From: Terriglobia bacterium
GTDB taxonomy: Bacteria > Acidobacteriota > Terriglobia > Acidiferrales > UBA7541
Reading direction: 5' to 3'
Assembly (NCBI GenBank): GCA_023512135.1
Contig: JAIMAG010000005.1
Location: 115,435-179,434, forward strand
DNA length: 64,000 bases
Position 1 is the first letter of the stretch. Every line of letters begins with the position of its first letter. Made by a program: the position numbers and the translations under genes. The notes under the pieces are model-generated. The model searched no databases. It saw only the letters and a program-made list of their open reading frames with translations, and was not told the DNA's origin. Positions 43,572 to 54,210 of the stretch are shown one piece after another.

Positions 43572-44753
43572 ATGGAAACACGGACGCCGGCTCGCCCTGC
43601 CGCTCGCCTGCTGGAATGCGCGGCTGCTCTGCGATGGGTGCTGCTGGCGGCGGCACTAGCCGGCTGCGGGGTGCCGGGCGAGCTGCGCCCGCGGCGGCCG
43701 CTGGTGCCGCTGGCGGTGGCGGACCTGACGGCCCAGCAGCAGGGCGAAGCGGTTCGACTGCGGTTCACTTTGCCGGAGCGGGCCACCGACGGCCGCGCAC
43801 TGGCCGCGCTGCCCGATGTCGAACTCTATCGCTGGTTTCCCGAGGCGCCCGAAGCGCTCGAGCCCTCGCAGGTGCCCGCGGCTCCGCAACAGGTCATCCC
43901 GGGCGCCGAGGCCGGCCGCTATCGCGTCGGTAGTCAGTTGGTGTTCACCGACCCGCTGCCCCCGAGGGCCCTGCGCGATGCGGCGGGCGTAGCGGTGGCG
44001 TATCTGGTGCGCACGCGGGCCGGTGCGCGGCACGCTTCGCAGGAATCGAATGTCGCCGTTGTGCGCATCTATCCGGTGCCGGAGCCGCCGCAGGCGCTGG
44101 CCGCCACGGTGACCGCTGCCGGCGTTGCCTTGCAGTGGCAGGCGGTAGAACGCACCACGAGCGGAGTCCCGCTGCCCGGGCCGACTCGCTATCGCATCTA
44201 TCGCGCCGTGGCGGCTGAGCCGGCCGAAACGCCGATCGGCTCATCGCCGCTGCCGCACTACTCCGACAGGCAGGTGGAGTTCGGCCGGGCCTACCGCTAT
44301 CGGGTCACGGCCGTGGCCCAGTATGGCGACGCCGCGGTCGAGTCAGCACCTTCGGAGGCGGCGACAGTTACGGTGGCGGACCAGTTTGCCCCGGCACCGC
44401 CGAGTGGCCTGGTGGCCGTGTTCGTGCCGGCTACCGCGGCCGCGTCGGCTGCGGTGGAGCTTTCCTGGAGCGCTTCCGAGGAAGCCGATCTGGCCGGCTA
44501 CCGCGTCTACCGCAGCGAGCACGCCGAGCAGCTCGGGGCTCAGCTCAGCACGGCGCTGCTGGTGCAAACCACATTCCGCGATGCGCACCTGACGGCCGGG
44601 CGGCGCTACTTCTACCGGGTCACGGCGGTCGATCGCGCCGGGAACGAAAGCCCGGCGTCCGCCCCGGTCGCAGTGGAGATTCCGCGGGAAGAACCGCCCG
44701 GGCAGGAGGAAAGGCCAGCGGGCGAGACCTTTTTGGGGAGCGCGCGAAGATGA
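43572..44753 (+). CDS. Fibronectin type III lipoprotein
   Basis: 393 residues. The signal ends with lipobox AGCG ([16 protein letters not shown]), so it is probably a lipoprotein. At least three FN3-type repeats follow: about 45-165, 168-270 ([20 protein letters not shown]) and 275-370 ([10 protein letters not shown] with [13 protein letters not shown]). FN3 proteins of this kind display surfaces or bind polysaccharide. It overlaps the FAH gene by 4 bp and lies 14 bp behind hslU. Confidence 0.82.
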   Translation: METRTPARPAARLLECAAALRWVLLAAALAGCGVPGELRPRRPLVPLAVADLTAQQQGEAVRLRFTLPERATDGRALAALPDVELYRWFPEAPEALEPSQVPAAPQQVIPGAEAGRYRVGSQLVFTDPLPPRALRDAAGVAVAYLVRTRAGARHASQESNVAVVRIYPVPEPPQALAATVTAAGVALQWQAVERTTSGVPLPGPTRYRIYRAVAAEPAETPIGSSPLPHYSDRQVEFGRAYRYRVTAVAQYGDAAVESAPSEAATVTVADQFAPAPPSGLVAVFVPATAAASAAVELSWSASEEADLAGYRVYRSEHAEQLGAQLSTALLVQTTFRDAHLTAGRRYFYRVTAVDRAGNESPASAPVAVEIPREEPPGQEERPAGETFLGSARR

Positions 44754-45541
44754 AATTCTGCCGATTTCAGCCGGTAGTGGTTGCGCCCGGAGCCGTGGCG
44801 CATCCCGAGCCGTGCTATGGCCTCGTCGAAGGAGAGCAGGTGCGCGCGGTGGCCGGAGACATCTTCGGACACTGGCAGGCCACCGAGCAGAGCTGGCCGC
44901 TGCGCGAAGTTCGGCTGCTCGTGCCGGTGCTGCCGAGCAAGATCGTCTGCCTGGGACGCAACTACCGCGAGCACGCCGCCGAGCTGGGCAATCCGGTGCC
45001 ATCCGAACCGCTGATTTTTCTGAAGCCGCCTTCGGCCCTGCTCGGGCCAGAGGAACCGATTCTGCTGCCGGCCATCTCCGAGCGGGTCGATTACGAGGGC
45101 GAGCTGGCCGTGGTCATCGGACGTCGCTGCGCGCAGCTGGGCGAAGCGGACGATGTGCGTCCGTACCTTCTGGGTTTCACCTGCCTGAACGACGTCACCG
45201 CACGCGACCTGCAAAAAAAGGATGTGCAGTTTACGCGCGCAAAAGGGTTCGACACCTTCTGCCCGCTCGGGCCAGTGGTGGAAACCGAGCTCGACCTCGA
45301 GGCAGCGTCGGTCGAAACGCGCGTCAACGGCGAGCGGCGGCAGTTCGGCCGCGCCGCGGAAATGATCTTTCCGGTGGATGTTATAATTCGCTGGCTGTCG
45401 CGAATGATGACGCTCGAGCCGGGCGACGTGGTGGCCACCGGCACACCAGCCGGCGTCGGCCCGCTGCGGCCGGGGGACGTGGTCGAGGTGGAAGTCCACG
45501 GCGTCGGCATCCTGCGCAATCCGGTGGCGGCACGGAGCTGA
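44750..45541 (+). CDS. Fumarylacetoacetate hydrolase (FAH)-family protein
   Basis: 263 residues. The FAH fold with metal ligands E/D-x-E ([11 protein letters not shown]) and [20 protein letters not shown] is evident; [20 protein letters not shown] is the conserved C-terminal loop. Members are hydrolases, decarboxylases or hydratases of 2-oxo-3-ene diacids. The exact substrate is not visible. Confidence 0.87.
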   Translation: MKFCRFQPVVVAPGAVAHPEPCYGLVEGEQVRAVAGDIFGHWQATEQSWPLREVRLLVPVLPSKIVCLGRNYREHAAELGNPVPSEPLIFLKPPSALLGPEEPILLPAISERVDYEGELAVVIGRRCAQLGEADDVRPYLLGFTCLNDVTARDLQKKDVQFTRAKGFDTFCPLGPVVETELDLEAASVETRVNGERRQFGRAAEMIFPVDVIIRWLSRMMTLEPGDVVATGTPAGVGPLRPGDVVEVEVHGVGILRNPVAARS

Positions 45542-45577
45542 GTCGCTTCGGTGCGCGGCAGAAGAACGGGGGCGAAG

Positions 45578-46273
45578 ATGAAAATTTTTCTCGATACCGC
45601 GAATGTGGAAGAAATCCGGCAGGCGGCGGCGCTGGGTGTGCTGGACGGCGTGACAACCAATCCGACCCTGGCGGCGCGGGAGAAGCGTCCGTTCCGGGAG
45701 CTGGTGCTGGAAATCTGCGAGATCGTCGGCAGCGGCGTGGTGAACACCGAAGTGGTTTCGACGGACACGGAAGGCATGCTGCGCGAGGCGCGGGAGATGG
45801 CCTCCTGGCATCCGAACATCGTCGTCAAAGTGCCCATGACGCGCGCCGGCGTGCAGGCCCTCGCGGTGCTCAGCCAGGAAGGTGTACGCGTGAACATTAC
45901 GCTGGTGTTCTCGCCGAGCCAGGCGCTGCTGGTGGCCAAGGCGGGCGCCTATTTCGTCAGTCCGTTCCTGGGCCGCGTGGACGATATCTCGGGCGACGGC
46001 ATGGCCCTGCTGCGCGATATTCTGACCATCTACCGCGCGCACAATTTCCGCACGCAGGTGCTGGCGGCCAGCCTGCGGCACCCGATGCATGTGGTCGAAG
46101 CGGCCAAGCTGGGCGCGCACATTGCCACGATGCCCTTCAAGGTGTTCGAGCAACTGTTTGCGCACCCGCTGACCGACCGCGGGCTGGAAGGGTTTCTGCG
46201 GGACTGGGAAAAAGCGCGCGAAGTGCTCGGCGAAATCGTCGAGCCGGAAGCTGCACGCAAGGCGAAGCGGTGA
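45578..46273 (+). CDS. Transaldolase/fructose-6-phosphate aldolase-like
   Basis: 231 residues, the short TalC/FSA type of transaldolase. The Schiff-base lysine is K84 in NIVVKVPMTRAG. MKIFLDTANVEEIRQA and VTTNPTLAAREKR are diagnostic. It may transfer dihydroxyacetone units in the non-oxidative pentose phosphate pathway. The next gene begins in its stop codon. Confidence 0.9.
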   Translation: MKIFLDTANVEEIRQAAALGVLDGVTTNPTLAAREKRPFRELVLEICEIVGSGVVNTEVVSTDTEGMLREAREMASWHPNIVVKVPMTRAGVQALAVLSQEGVRVNITLVFSPSQALLVAKAGAYFVSPFLGRVDDISGDGMALLRDILTIYRAHNFRTQVLAASLRHPMHVVEAAKLGAHIATMPFKVFEQLFAHPLTDRGLEGFLRDWEKAREVLGEIVEPEAARKAKR

Positions 46274-46686
46274 ACCTGCTGCGTCCGGACTGGACCACGA
46301 TGCTGCTGGCGGCCGCCGTAGTGCTGCTCGCGGTCGGCGGCGGCGTGTACTGGCTCCGGCGACGGCCGCCGAGCCCGGAAGAACTGGAACGTCGGCGCCG
46401 CGCGTATCTGAATCGGGTGGGACGCATTGTCGAAGGCCACATCCTGGATATCCGCGAAGCCGAAGCCGGCGGGAACCGCAACCCCGGCGAAAGCCGGCGT
46501 ACCCTGGTCTATTATGCGTATTCCATCTCCGGCGTGAGCTACGAGACGGCTCAGGACATCACCGGTCTGGAAGAGCGCGCCTGCCGCGAACGGCTGATCT
46601 CCGGCCAGCCGGTCAGCGTCAAGTACGACCCGGCGAACCCAGGCAACTCCATCCTGATCGCCGAGGACTGGTCCGGCCTGCACTGA
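46270..46686 (+). CDS. DUF3592-like membrane protein
   Basis: 138 residues from a GTG overlapping the transaldolase stop (GTGA). A single N-terminal helix (TTMLLAAAVVLLAVGGGVYW) is followed by a beta-rich domain with YAYSISGVSYE and SVKYDPANPGNSIL, as in DUF3592 proteins. Function unknown. Confidence 0.7.
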   Translation: MNLLRPDWTTMLLAAAVVLLAVGGGVYWLRRRPPSPEELERRRRAYLNRVGRIVEGHILDIREAEAGGNRNPGESRRTLVYYAYSISGVSYETAQDITGLEERACRERLISGQPVSVKYDPANPGNSILIAEDWSGLH

Positions 46687-46788
46687 AGTGCACTCGCTCG
46701 ACCCCGCTCTCGAGCGAATCCGGGCCACACAGCTCTGGATCGAAGAGGGGGCTAGCCGCTCGGCACGGCAGCTTGTATTCTTCCGGCG

Positions 46789-47220
46789 ATGAGACGGCTG
46801 CTGGGGGCCATCGCCGCCACCCTGTTCGGCATGGGAGTGACGCTGGCCGCGGTGGTGTTTCTGGAACGGGCCACGCTGCATCTCGGCCAGATGCCGCGTT
46901 CGCTCGAAAAAGCAGCGCTCGCTCTAGCTCTGATCCCCTTCGGGGTGTTCGCGCTGCTCGGAGCCCTGTATCTGGCCACGCAGGCCGCGGTGCGGCTGTG
47001 GGGATGTCCGCGGCGGCCGGGCCAGATGGCGTACAATCGGACACCAGGAAACAGCCATGACGACACACAAGAAAACCGCGGGTCCGCTGGAAGAATTGCG
47101 ACGACGCGATGCGCTGGCCGAAGAGGGAGGCGGTGCGGAACGTCGCGAGCGGCAGCACCGCGAAGGGAAATTGTCCGCGCGGGAACGCATCGAGCTGCTG
47201 CTGGACGAAGGCACGTTTGA
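46789..47220 (+). CDS. Possible small membrane protein
   Basis: The first 80 or so codons give two membrane helices ([20 protein letters not shown] and [20 protein letters not shown]). The frame then runs 164 bp into the carboxylase gene and turns arginine-rich, so the true end may be lost or misplaced. Weak case. Confidence 0.35.
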   Translation: MRRLLGAIAATLFGMGVTLAAVVFLERATLHLGQMPRSLEKAALALALIPFGVFALLGALYLATQAAVRLWGCPRRPGQMAYNRTPGNSHDDTQENRGSAGRIATTRCAGRRGRRCGTSRAAAPRREIVRAGTHRAAAGRRHV

Positions 47221-48625
47221 GGAACTGGACAAGTTCGTCACGCACCGCTGCGCCGACTTCGGCATGCTGGAGAACCGCCCGCTCGGCGATGGATTCATCA
47301 CCGGCTACGGGCGGATTGACGGGCGGCTGGTCTACGTCTTCGCGCAGGACTTCACCGTGTTTGGCGGCTCGCTGAGCGAAGCGAACGCGCAGAAGATCTG
47401 CAAGATCATGGATCTGGCCATGCGCAACGGGGCGCCGGTGATCGGGCTGAACGATTCCGGGGGAGCGCGGATTCAAGAGGGCGTGATGTCGCTGGCCGGC
47501 TACGCGGAGATTTTCCTGCGAAACACCCTGGCCAGCGGAGTGATTCCGCAGATCAGCGCCATCATGGGACCGTGCGCGGGCGGCGCGGTCTATTCGCCGG
47601 CCATCACCGACTTCATCCTGATGACGGCGAAAACCTCGTACATGTTCGTGACCGGCCCGGACGTGATTCGCACCGTAACCCACGAGGAAGTCACCAAAGA
47701 GGAGCTGGGCGGAGCCATGACGCACAACGCCACCAGCGGCGTGGCGCACTTCGTCGCGCGGGATGATGCCGAGTGCCTGGCCATGATCCGCGAGCTGCTC
47801 AGTTTTCTGCCCTCGAACAATCTGGAAGATCCGCCGCGCCGGACGACGAACGACCCGCCCGATCGCACCGAGCCCGCGCTGAACCACCTGATTCCGCCCG
47901 ATCCGATGGTGCCCTACGACATCAAGGACGTCATCCATGCGATTGTGGACGACCACTACTTTTTCGAGGTCCACGAGCACTTCGCCAAAAATCTCGTGGT
48001 GGGATTCGCGCGGCTGGACGGGCGTCCGGTGGGGATCGTGGCGAACCAGCCGGCGGTGCTGGCCGGATGCCTGGATATCAACGCCTCGGTGAAGGGGGCC
48101 CGGTTCGTGCGCTTCTGCGACGCGTTCAACATTCCGCTGATCACGCTGGAGGATGTGCCCGGTTTTCTGCCCGGCACCCAGCAGGAGTTCGGCGGGATCA
48201 TCAAGCACGGGGCGAAGCTGCTGTATGCGTTTGCCGAAGCCACCGTGCCGAAGCTGACCGTGATCACCCGCAAGGCCTATGGCGGCGCCTATTGCGTGAT
48301 GGCCTCGAAGCATATCCGCACCGACGTCAACTACGCCTGGCCGACCGCGGAAATCGCGGTGATGGGGCCGGAAGGCGCCGTCAACATCGTCTATCGCCGC
48401 GAGCTCGAACGCGCCCCCGAGGCCGAACGAGAAGCGCTGCGACAGCAGAAAATCGCAGAGTTCCGTCAGCGGTTCGCCAATCCGTATGTGGCCGCCGAAC
48501 GCGGCTACATCGACGCGGTGATCGAGCCGGCCCAGACTCGTCCGAAACTGATTACGGCACTGCGCGCACTCGAAAATAAACGCGACACCAATCCACGGAA
48601 AAAACATGGCAACATCCCGCTGTGA
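47057..48625 (+). CDS. Acyl-CoA carboxylase carboxyltransferase (beta) subunit
   Basis: 522 residues, full-length for propionyl-CoA/methylmalonyl-CoA-type subunits. N-terminal half: [34 protein letters not shown], and [18 protein letters not shown]-terminal half: [18 protein letters not shown] and [16 protein letters not shown]. It transfers carboxyl from carboxybiotin to acyl-CoA (most likely propionyl-CoA). Probably works with the biotin carboxylase at 49421; a biotin-carrier protein gene is not in this stretch. Confidence 0.93.
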   Translation: MTTHKKTAGPLEELRRRDALAEEGGGAERRERQHREGKLSARERIELLLDEGTFEELDKFVTHRCADFGMLENRPLGDGFITGYGRIDGRLVYVFAQDFTVFGGSLSEANAQKICKIMDLAMRNGAPVIGLNDSGGARIQEGVMSLAGYAEIFLRNTLASGVIPQISAIMGPCAGGAVYSPAITDFILMTAKTSYMFVTGPDVIRTVTHEEVTKEELGGAMTHNATSGVAHFVARDDAECLAMIRELLSFLPSNNLEDPPRRTTNDPPDRTEPALNHLIPPDPMVPYDIKDVIHAIVDDHYFFEVHEHFAKNLVVGFARLDGRPVGIVANQPAVLAGCLDINASVKGARFVRFCDAFNIPLITLEDVPGFLPGTQQEFGGIIKHGAKLLYAFAEATVPKLTVITRKAYGGAYCVMASKHIRTDVNYAWPTAEIAVMGPEGAVNIVYRRELERAPEAEREALRQQKIAEFRQRFANPYVAAERGYIDAVIEPAQTRPKLITALRALENKRDTNPRKKHGNIPL

Positions 48626-48882
48626 AGCCGCAGGGCTGTGTTGACCAACCTGGAAAGCTGGCCGCCCTGTGGAGTTCGGGGGAAGCGATGCCGGAGGCTG
48701 GACGCAGAGTGGATCCGGTGCGATGTTGCATCCGCCCACCGCAGTGCAATAATGCGGAATCGACGGGGACGGCGGGAGGAAAACCTGTCTTACCGGAGTG
48801 ACCGTCGGTCGAAGCGAGCCGTGAGCCGCGGGGTTCCCGGGAACAGACCGCGGGCAGGCTTCGATCTGCCAGGAGAGGCGCT

Positions 48883-49386
48883 ATGCGTTTTCCGTGGTTA
48901 GGGATACTGGCCGTGGCGATCTCCGCAGCGGCCGCGCCGCAGAAGGAGGCTGCTGCGGAACTGAGCCTGCAGTCGCTCGATGGCGAAGCGCGTTCGCTGG
49001 CCGCATATCGCGGCCAGGTGGTGGTGTTGAATTTCTGGGCCACGTGGTGCAAGCCCTGTCGCGAGGAGATGCCTCTGCTGGAAAAAATCCACCGGGAATA
49101 CACGGATCGCGGGGTGGTGGTGATTGGCGCGTCGGTGGACGCCCAGGCCACCGAAGCGCGCATTGCGCCGTTTGTGCACGAGCACGGGCTGACGTTTCCC
49201 ATCTGGAAGGGAGCGCGGCTCAGCCAGGTCGAGGCGTTCGTCGGCGAGCAGGCGCTGCCGGCCACAGTGTTGCTGGACCGGCAGGGACGCATCCGCAGGC
49301 GCTGGCTCGGTGTGGTGCGCGAAGCGGAGCTGCGTGCGCGACTGGAAGAACTGCTCGCGGCGGATGCAGCACCGAAGTCGCGCTAG
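48883..49386 (+). CDS. TlpA-family thiol:disulfide protein
   Basis: 167 residues. Signal peptide (FPWLGILAVAISAAAA) then a thioredoxin fold with C56-x-x-C59 (FWATWCKPCREEMPLL) and the cis-Pro region QALPATVLLDRQGRI. It is probably periplasmic and reduces or helps assemble c-type cytochromes or other thiols. It stands between two carboxylase genes without overlap. Confidence 0.88.
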   Translation: MRFPWLGILAVAISAAAAPQKEAAAELSLQSLDGEARSLAAYRGQVVVLNFWATWCKPCREEMPLLEKIHREYTDRGVVVIGASVDAQATEARIAPFVHEHGLTFPIWKGARLSQVEAFVGEQALPATVLLDRQGRIRRRWLGVVREAELRARLEELLAADAAPKSR

Positions 49387-49420
49387 CCGGCGTGCAGGAA
49401 AAGCGGGTTTGCAAAGAGCC

Positions 49421-50959
49421 ATGTTCCGCAAAATCCTGATTGCCAACCGGGGCGAGATAGCCGTTCGTGTGATCCGCGCCTGTCACGAGATGGGCATTGC
49501 CGCGGTGGCGGTCTTCAGCGAAGTGGACCGCGCCGCACTGCACGTGCGGCTGGCCGATGAAGCCTACCCGATCGGTCCGGCGCCTTCCCGAGAAAGTTAT
49601 CTGCGGATTGACCGACTGATGGAAGTCGCCCGCCGCGCCGGCTGCGATGCGTTGCATCCGGGCTACGGCTTTCTGGCGGAAAATCCGGCGCTGCCGCGCG
49701 CCTGCCGCGAAGCCGGTGTGGTGTTCATCGGGCCGAGCGCCGAGGCAATGGAGCGGCTCGGCTCGAAAACTGCCGCGCGACAACTGGCCCGCGCCGCCGA
49801 TGTACCCACCGTGCCGGGAACCCTGGAGCCGATCGAATCGTTCGAGCGCGCGCAGCAGATTGCGCAACAGATCGGCTATCCGGTGCTGCTGAAGGCCGTC
49901 GCCGGCGGAGGCGGCAAAGGCATGCGGCTGGTGATGGGGCCAGCGGAGCTGGCTGCGGCGTGGCGAGATGCTTCGTCGGAGGCGCTGAACGCCTTCGGCG
50001 ATGGCCGGCTCTACCTGGAAAAGTACCTGGCCGAGCCGCGGCACATCGAAGTGCAGGTGCTCGCCGACCAGCACGGCAACGTGGTCTACCTAGGCGAGCG
50101 CGAATGTTCCATCCAGCGGCGTCATCAAAAGGTGGTCGAGGAAGCGCCTTCGCCGATCATGGATCCCGCGCTGCGGCAGCAGATGGGCGAAGCCGCCGTG
50201 CGGCTGGCGCGCGCCGCCGGCTACACAAACGCGGGTACCTGCGAGTTTCTGGTCGACGCGGACCGCCGGTTCTACTTCCTCGAAGTGAACACGCGGCTGC
50301 AGGTCGAACACCCGGTCACCGAGGCAGTCACCGGACTCGACCTGGTGAAGCTGCAGATTCGTGTGGCGGCAGGTGAGCGGCTGCCGTTGCAGCAGGACGA
50401 CGTGGTGCTCCGCGGCCACGCCATCGAGTGCCGCATCTACGCCGAAGATCCCGAAAACCAGTTTTTCCCCTCCCCGGGGAAAATTCTGGCGCAGCGGTTG
50501 CCGGCCGGGCCGGGCATCCGCACCGACGATGGCGTCTATGCGGGCGCAGTAATCCCCAACGAATACGACCCGCTGATCGGCAAGCTGATTGCTTTTGGCC
50601 GTGACCGCACCGAAGCCATCGCGCGGCTGCGACGGGCGCTGGACGAGTATTACGTCTCCGGCGTGCGCACGAACATTCCGATGTTCCGGCGGCTGCTGGC
50701 CGATCCCGCCTTTGCGCGCGCCGAATTCCACACGCGCTGGCTCGATGGCTGGCTGGAACGCGTGTTGCGCGACCCCGCCCGCTTCGCCACGCGCGACGGC
50801 ACGCGGGAGGCAGAAGACGCAGCGGCTCTGGCGGCGGCGCTGTGGCATGTCGCGCAAAACGGCGTGCCGGCCTCGGCGCAGACCGCCACGGCACCGGCCG
50901 CCTCACCCTGGAAGCTCGAAGGCCGCAGAGAATTGCTGCGCCGCGACCCGCGAGACTGA
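49421..50959 (+). CDS. accC: Biotin carboxylase (acyl-CoA carboxylase alpha)
   Basis: 512 residues from the ATG at 49421. It has FRKILIANRGEIAVRVIRAC, ATP-grasp glycine loop GGGGKGM (162-168), ECSIQRRHQKVVEEAPSP and EVNTRLQVEHPVTEAVTG. It carboxylates biotin using bicarbonate and ATP. The C-terminal extension (AALAAALWHVAQNGVP, then SPWKLEGRRELLR) is that of propionyl-CoA-type enzymes, but without the biotin-binding domain. The last 40 codons and following 85 bp resemble an inverted fragment at 34322-34497. Confidence 0.93.
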   Translation: MFRKILIANRGEIAVRVIRACHEMGIAAVAVFSEVDRAALHVRLADEAYPIGPAPSRESYLRIDRLMEVARRAGCDALHPGYGFLAENPALPRACREAGVVFIGPSAEAMERLGSKTAARQLARAADVPTVPGTLEPIESFERAQQIAQQIGYPVLLKAVAGGGGKGMRLVMGPAELAAAWRDASSEALNAFGDGRLYLEKYLAEPRHIEVQVLADQHGNVVYLGERECSIQRRHQKVVEEAPSPIMDPALRQQMGEAAVRLARAAGYTNAGTCEFLVDADRRFYFLEVNTRLQVEHPVTEAVTGLDLVKLQIRVAAGERLPLQQDDVVLRGHAIECRIYAEDPENQFFPSPGKILAQRLPAGPGIRTDDGVYAGAVIPNEYDPLIGKLIAFGRDRTEAIARLRRALDEYYVSGVRTNIPMFRRLLADPAFARAEFHTRWLDGWLERVLRDPARFATRDGTREAEDAAALAAALWHVAQNGVPASAQTATAPAASPWKLEGRRELLRRDPRD

Positions 50960-51243
50960 AGGCTCGTTTCGAACACGCCGATTCCCCGCAACCACGGCAG
51001 ACTTCGGTCTGTAAGAAACTGGCGTCAAACCTGGCGGAAGAGCCAGTTGCTGAGGAGTTGCTCGCGTTGCTCGGCTGAGAACGTCATGTTGCAAATACGG
51101 TCGTCGTGATTGCTTGCTCTTTTCATGGAGTTTTTACCTGCAGCGTGATCATCGTATTTTGCTGAATCCTTTCGGATGCTCCGGTTCCGCAGCGTCACAC
51201 TGTTTCCGGCAAAGCGTTTTGGGGTGCTTTCGGCGTTCCACTC

Positions 51244-52389
51244 TCACGGGAGGTACAACCAGGCCGACGAGCGCGGTCCGGTGTCGTTGCCGTAGCCGCC
51301 TGTAATCAGTACACCGCCACTTCTCAGCAGGGCTACTGCGGAGAAGTGTCCTGCCAACCGCGCTTCGCCGGAGACGAGCACGAATTTCCGGTTCACGGCG
51401 TCGTACGTTTCAGCCTGCGGCGCACCTCCGGCGATCAACACGAGACCGCTCGGAAGCAAGAGGCTGCTGCCTGCGTGCTTATAGCGGCCGACCTTCATCA
51501 CAGGGCCGGCCACGAACCTCCCGGTCTTCGGATTGAACAGTTCCGTGGAGTTGTAGACGCCGCGATCGTCGTGTTCATCCGAGCCTCCGGTCACCAAAAC
51601 CTGGCCGTCTCCGAGCAGGACGCCATCGTGCTTGTGGCGGCGCACCGACATGTCTCCCGTACGGCTGAACACACCGGTCGCGGGATCGAAAATCTCTGCC
51701 GAGGCCAGGATCGTCAGGTTTCCTCTGCGACCGTTGTGGCCGCCGACGACCAGTACCCGCCCATCCTGAAGGCGAACGGCCACATGGCCGCCACGCGCTG
51801 TGGTCATGCTACCCGTCGGCGAGAATTTGCCAGTTGCGGGATCGTAGACTTCGGCGCTCGAATGCATTGCCCACCCTGGTCCCTCGCCGCCGGTTAGCAA
51901 GACTTTGCCGTTGTGGAGGAGCACGGCCACATGATTCGCCCGCGGGGCAGCGAGCGATCCGGTCTGGACGAAGGAATTGGTTGCAGGATCGTACAGCTCC
52001 GCCGCTGCAAGCATCACGCTGCCTTTTCCATAACCACCAGCAATGAGCACCTTACCGTCGGGAAGCAGTGTGACCGTATGGCTGTGACGCGGCGTGACCA
52101 TGGGGGCCATCGGGAAGAATTTTCTTCTGTGCGGGTCATACATCTCGGCCCCGTTCGGGGACTCTTCTTCTTCACTGAACCCGCCCACTACCAACACGCG
52201 GCCGTCAGGCAACGCCGTTGCAGTGTGCGCGGCACGACTGACCTGCATGTCTGCAGTCGAGACCAAGGAGCCGCAGGCCGGTTGTTCCAGCACGTCTAGG
52301 TTCGCCGGTTTGCCTGTCAACCAGACCAGGCCACACACCGCCACGCCGGTGACGAACGCGGCACCGGCCCAGAAGTTCCAAGTCATCAT
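51244..52389 (-). CDS. Kelch-like beta-propeller protein, membrane-anchored
   Basis: 381 residues; tandem ATGs at 52389/52386 behind GAGGAAG. One N-terminal helix (FWAGAAFVTGVAVCGLVW). About six repeats of the form HTATALPDGRVLVVGGF, HTVTLLPDGKVLIAGGY and NHVAVLLHNGKVLLTGG give a Kelch/galactose-oxidase-like propeller, each followed by AELYDPATNSF-type strands. Catalytic residues of galactose oxidase are not evident. A gene of the smaller accessory patch. 50960-51243 has no gene. Confidence 0.8.
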   Translation of the reverse strand: MMTWNFWAGAAFVTGVAVCGLVWLTGKPANLDVLEQPACGSLVSTADMQVSRAAHTATALPDGRVLVVGGFSEEEESPNGAEMYDPHRRKFFPMAPMVTPRHSHTVTLLPDGKVLIAGGYGKGSVMLAAAELYDPATNSFVQTGSLAAPRANHVAVLLHNGKVLLTGGEGPGWAMHSSAEVYDPATGKFSPTGSMTTARGGHVAVRLQDGRVLVVGGHNGRRGNLTILASAEIFDPATGVFSRTGDMSVRRHKHDGVLLGDGQVLVTGGSDEHDDRGVYNSTELFNPKTGRFVAGPVMKVGRYKHAGSSLLLPSGLVLIAGGAPQAETYDAVNRKFVLVSGEARLAGHFSAVALLRSGGVLITGGYGNDTGPRSSAWLYLP

Positions 52390-52436
52390 TTTCTTCCTCG
52401 TGGATTGATTTTGATCCGCCTGGCTCTGGATAAGGC

Positions 52437-53003
52437 CTATCGTTTGGAAGCGACTCGTTCCAACTCTTTGAAAGCTCCGATCCACGCCCGTTCTTGCCAG
52501 ATGCGCGCCTCTTCCCACTCCGGACTGCTGCGCCATCCAGAATGAATCAGGTGTACTCTGGTGCCGTTGCTCTCCGGTATGAACGTAACCACGACGTGGG
52601 TCAGTGGATCGGCTGTATTGGCGAACGGCTTGAACTGTTTTGGACTCCGCCACTGAAACGCAATGAACTCCTCGGGGGCCAGGGCCGTAACGCGGCAGCC
52701 AATTGTGCTGTTGTTTTCACGATCATCCGGTTGCCAGAACAACTCATACTTCCCGCCGACCTTCGGTTCCACATCGGCCGACGCGGTTAGCCAGGACTGA
52801 AGCAGGGCGTTGTCCGTGAAATACGCCCAGGCTCTTGCTGGGGACACGGGAACGAAAGCCGAAACGTGAATGACCTTATCGGTCACCGGTAAAACTGGGT
52901 TGCGAGAGGGTGTCACGTTTTGCGAGCTGGCCGCGACGGCACCAACAACCAGGAGCAAATAGAACCGTAATGACTGACCACTGTGGATAATGTCGTGCGT
53001 CAT
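52437..53003 (-). CDS. Exported SRPBCC/AHSA1-type protein
   Basis: 188 residues from the ATG at 53003, behind GGAGGACACCGGAG. After a signal-like helix (RFYLLLVVGAVAASSQ) comes an AHSA1/START-type domain: VSAFVPVSPARAWAYFTDNA, LLQSWLTASADVEPKVGGKY and GTRVHLIHSGW. These bind hydrophobic ligands or assist other proteins. Export is unusual for the family. Confidence 0.78.
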   Translation of the reverse strand: MTHDIIHSGQSLRFYLLLVVGAVAASSQNVTPSRNPVLPVTDKVIHVSAFVPVSPARAWAYFTDNALLQSWLTASADVEPKVGGKYELFWQPDDRENNSTIGCRVTALAPEEFIAFQWRSPKQFKPFANTADPLTHVVVTFIPESNGTRVHLIHSGWRSSPEWEEARIWQERAWIGAFKELERVASKR

Positions 53004-53063
53004 CTCCGGTGTCCTCCATGTAGATATGTGCCGGCAAAAAACTGCAAGGGGCCTAACCATTAA

Positions 53064-53487
53064 TTAGGCATACGTACTTATTGAGCCCAATCTAGTTCCC
53101 TTCGCGTTCGCGAACGATCCAGATACTCTTATCTGGGTTTGTAGTCGATGGAAGAATATAGGACCGTTCCCCCGGGGTGTCAGTTGCCACAGACTGACGA
53201 CGGGCCCGCCGCTTGACTCCCCTCCGATATCTTCCCCGTAAATGATGCCGTCATAGTCCGGCAGCAACGTGTGGCAATGGATCTGGTTCAAAAGAACGTG
53301 CAGATTGCTCTGCCGGTCAAGTTTCCACACACGGTCACGCGAGATATCGCAGAAGTAGAACTGATCCTGCCCATCCTCAGCAACGCCCCAGCTTGCTTGG
53401 GCGTGTGCAGTGGGGACTCCAAGGGACAACGCGAACAGCAATCAAGCCGCGGAAATCAAGCGGCAAGCCATCGCCGATTTTAACTGC
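53064..53487 (-). pseudogene. Truncated beta-propeller (NHL/SMP-30-like) gene
   Basis: A signal peptide MACRLISAA begins near 53482 but is interrupted by TGA, then continues LLFALSLGVPTAHAQ. The body WGVAEDGQDQFYFCDISRDR with VWKLDRQSNLHVLLNQIH gives one or two propeller blades and then stops abruptly at 53064. Truncation at both features marks a pseudogene. Confidence 0.6.
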
Positions 53488-53558
53488 TGTTCGATGATGG
53501 CTCAATCATTTCCCTGCCCAGGGTTAGTTGAAACGGGCGGCTCCCGTGGAGGTGCATC

Positions 53559-54107
53559 CTAGGCCACCTGCAGCTGGGAGTGCAACTCCGGATTCAGTTT
53601 TCGCGCCAGCTCCTTCCGCTCGCGAAAGCCTGTCGCCTTCCGGAACTGCTTCCCCCGACCGAAAGCGTCGGGACGGTCCAGCGCGCGGTGGTCGCCGCCC
53701 TGCTCGCGCTGCTCGCTGCGGGCCACGTGCAGCACCGTCCCGAGGCCCAGCTCGACGAGGTTGGTGGTCGCAGGGCTACTCCGCAACAGCGGGCCCGTCC
53801 CCGGGCAGCGCAGGGTGAGCGTTTCCTCCATCCCTTCCTCCAGGCTGCGCGCTGCGCTCGGATTGATGCGCTCCAGTCGCCGGAAGAGCTTCTCCAGCGC
53901 CGCCTTCGCGTCTTCGTAGCTGGTCATGGCGTAGGCGTTGCGCAACTGGCAGCGTTGCACCTCAGCCCGCTCGTCGAACACACGCTCCACCGTCGCCCGC
54001 TGCCCAGAGAAAGACATCCTCGCACCAAACGCTGCCGTCCGCACGCATGTGGGCGCGTTCGGCGTTGGCGTACGCGGGGCGAACCGCAGCCTCGCCGCTG
54101 TGGGCAA
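53559..54107 (-). pseudogene. IS256-type transposase remnant
   Basis: The C-terminal part of a mutator/IS256 transposase can be read: MTSYEDAKAALEKLFRRLER, INPSAARSLEEGMEETLTL and, with damage, LLRSSPATTNLVELGLGTVL. In intact proteins the second half is LLRxSLxTTNxIES. The catalytic core is missing and the start of the frame is unrelated. No terminal inverted repeats were found. Confidence 0.7.
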
Positions 54108-54129
54108 TGGCCCCCTGATTGACGCCCGC

Positions 54130-54210
54130 GCTGTCAGAACGAAGTATCACTACCGCGACTGGCGTCCGTTGCGGAGCAGCCCGGCTTCGAACCAGCCCGC
54201 ACACCGGTGA
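54130..54210 (+). repeat. Fragment of the 3' end of the gene at 40568
   Basis: The plus strand reads [20 protein letters not shown] and then stop, close to the C-terminus of the minus-strand gene at 40568-41428 ([20 protein letters not shown]). The DNA is similar over about 80 bp. It is a lone gene end beside the transposase remnant. 54211-54412 has no gene. Confidence 0.6.

Noticed and set aside
53430..53487. In-frame TGA in the signal peptide of the truncated propeller gene as selenocysteine
   Set aside because: A Sec in a signal peptide has no catalytic sense, the gene is also cut short at the 3' end, and I saw no fitting hairpin.
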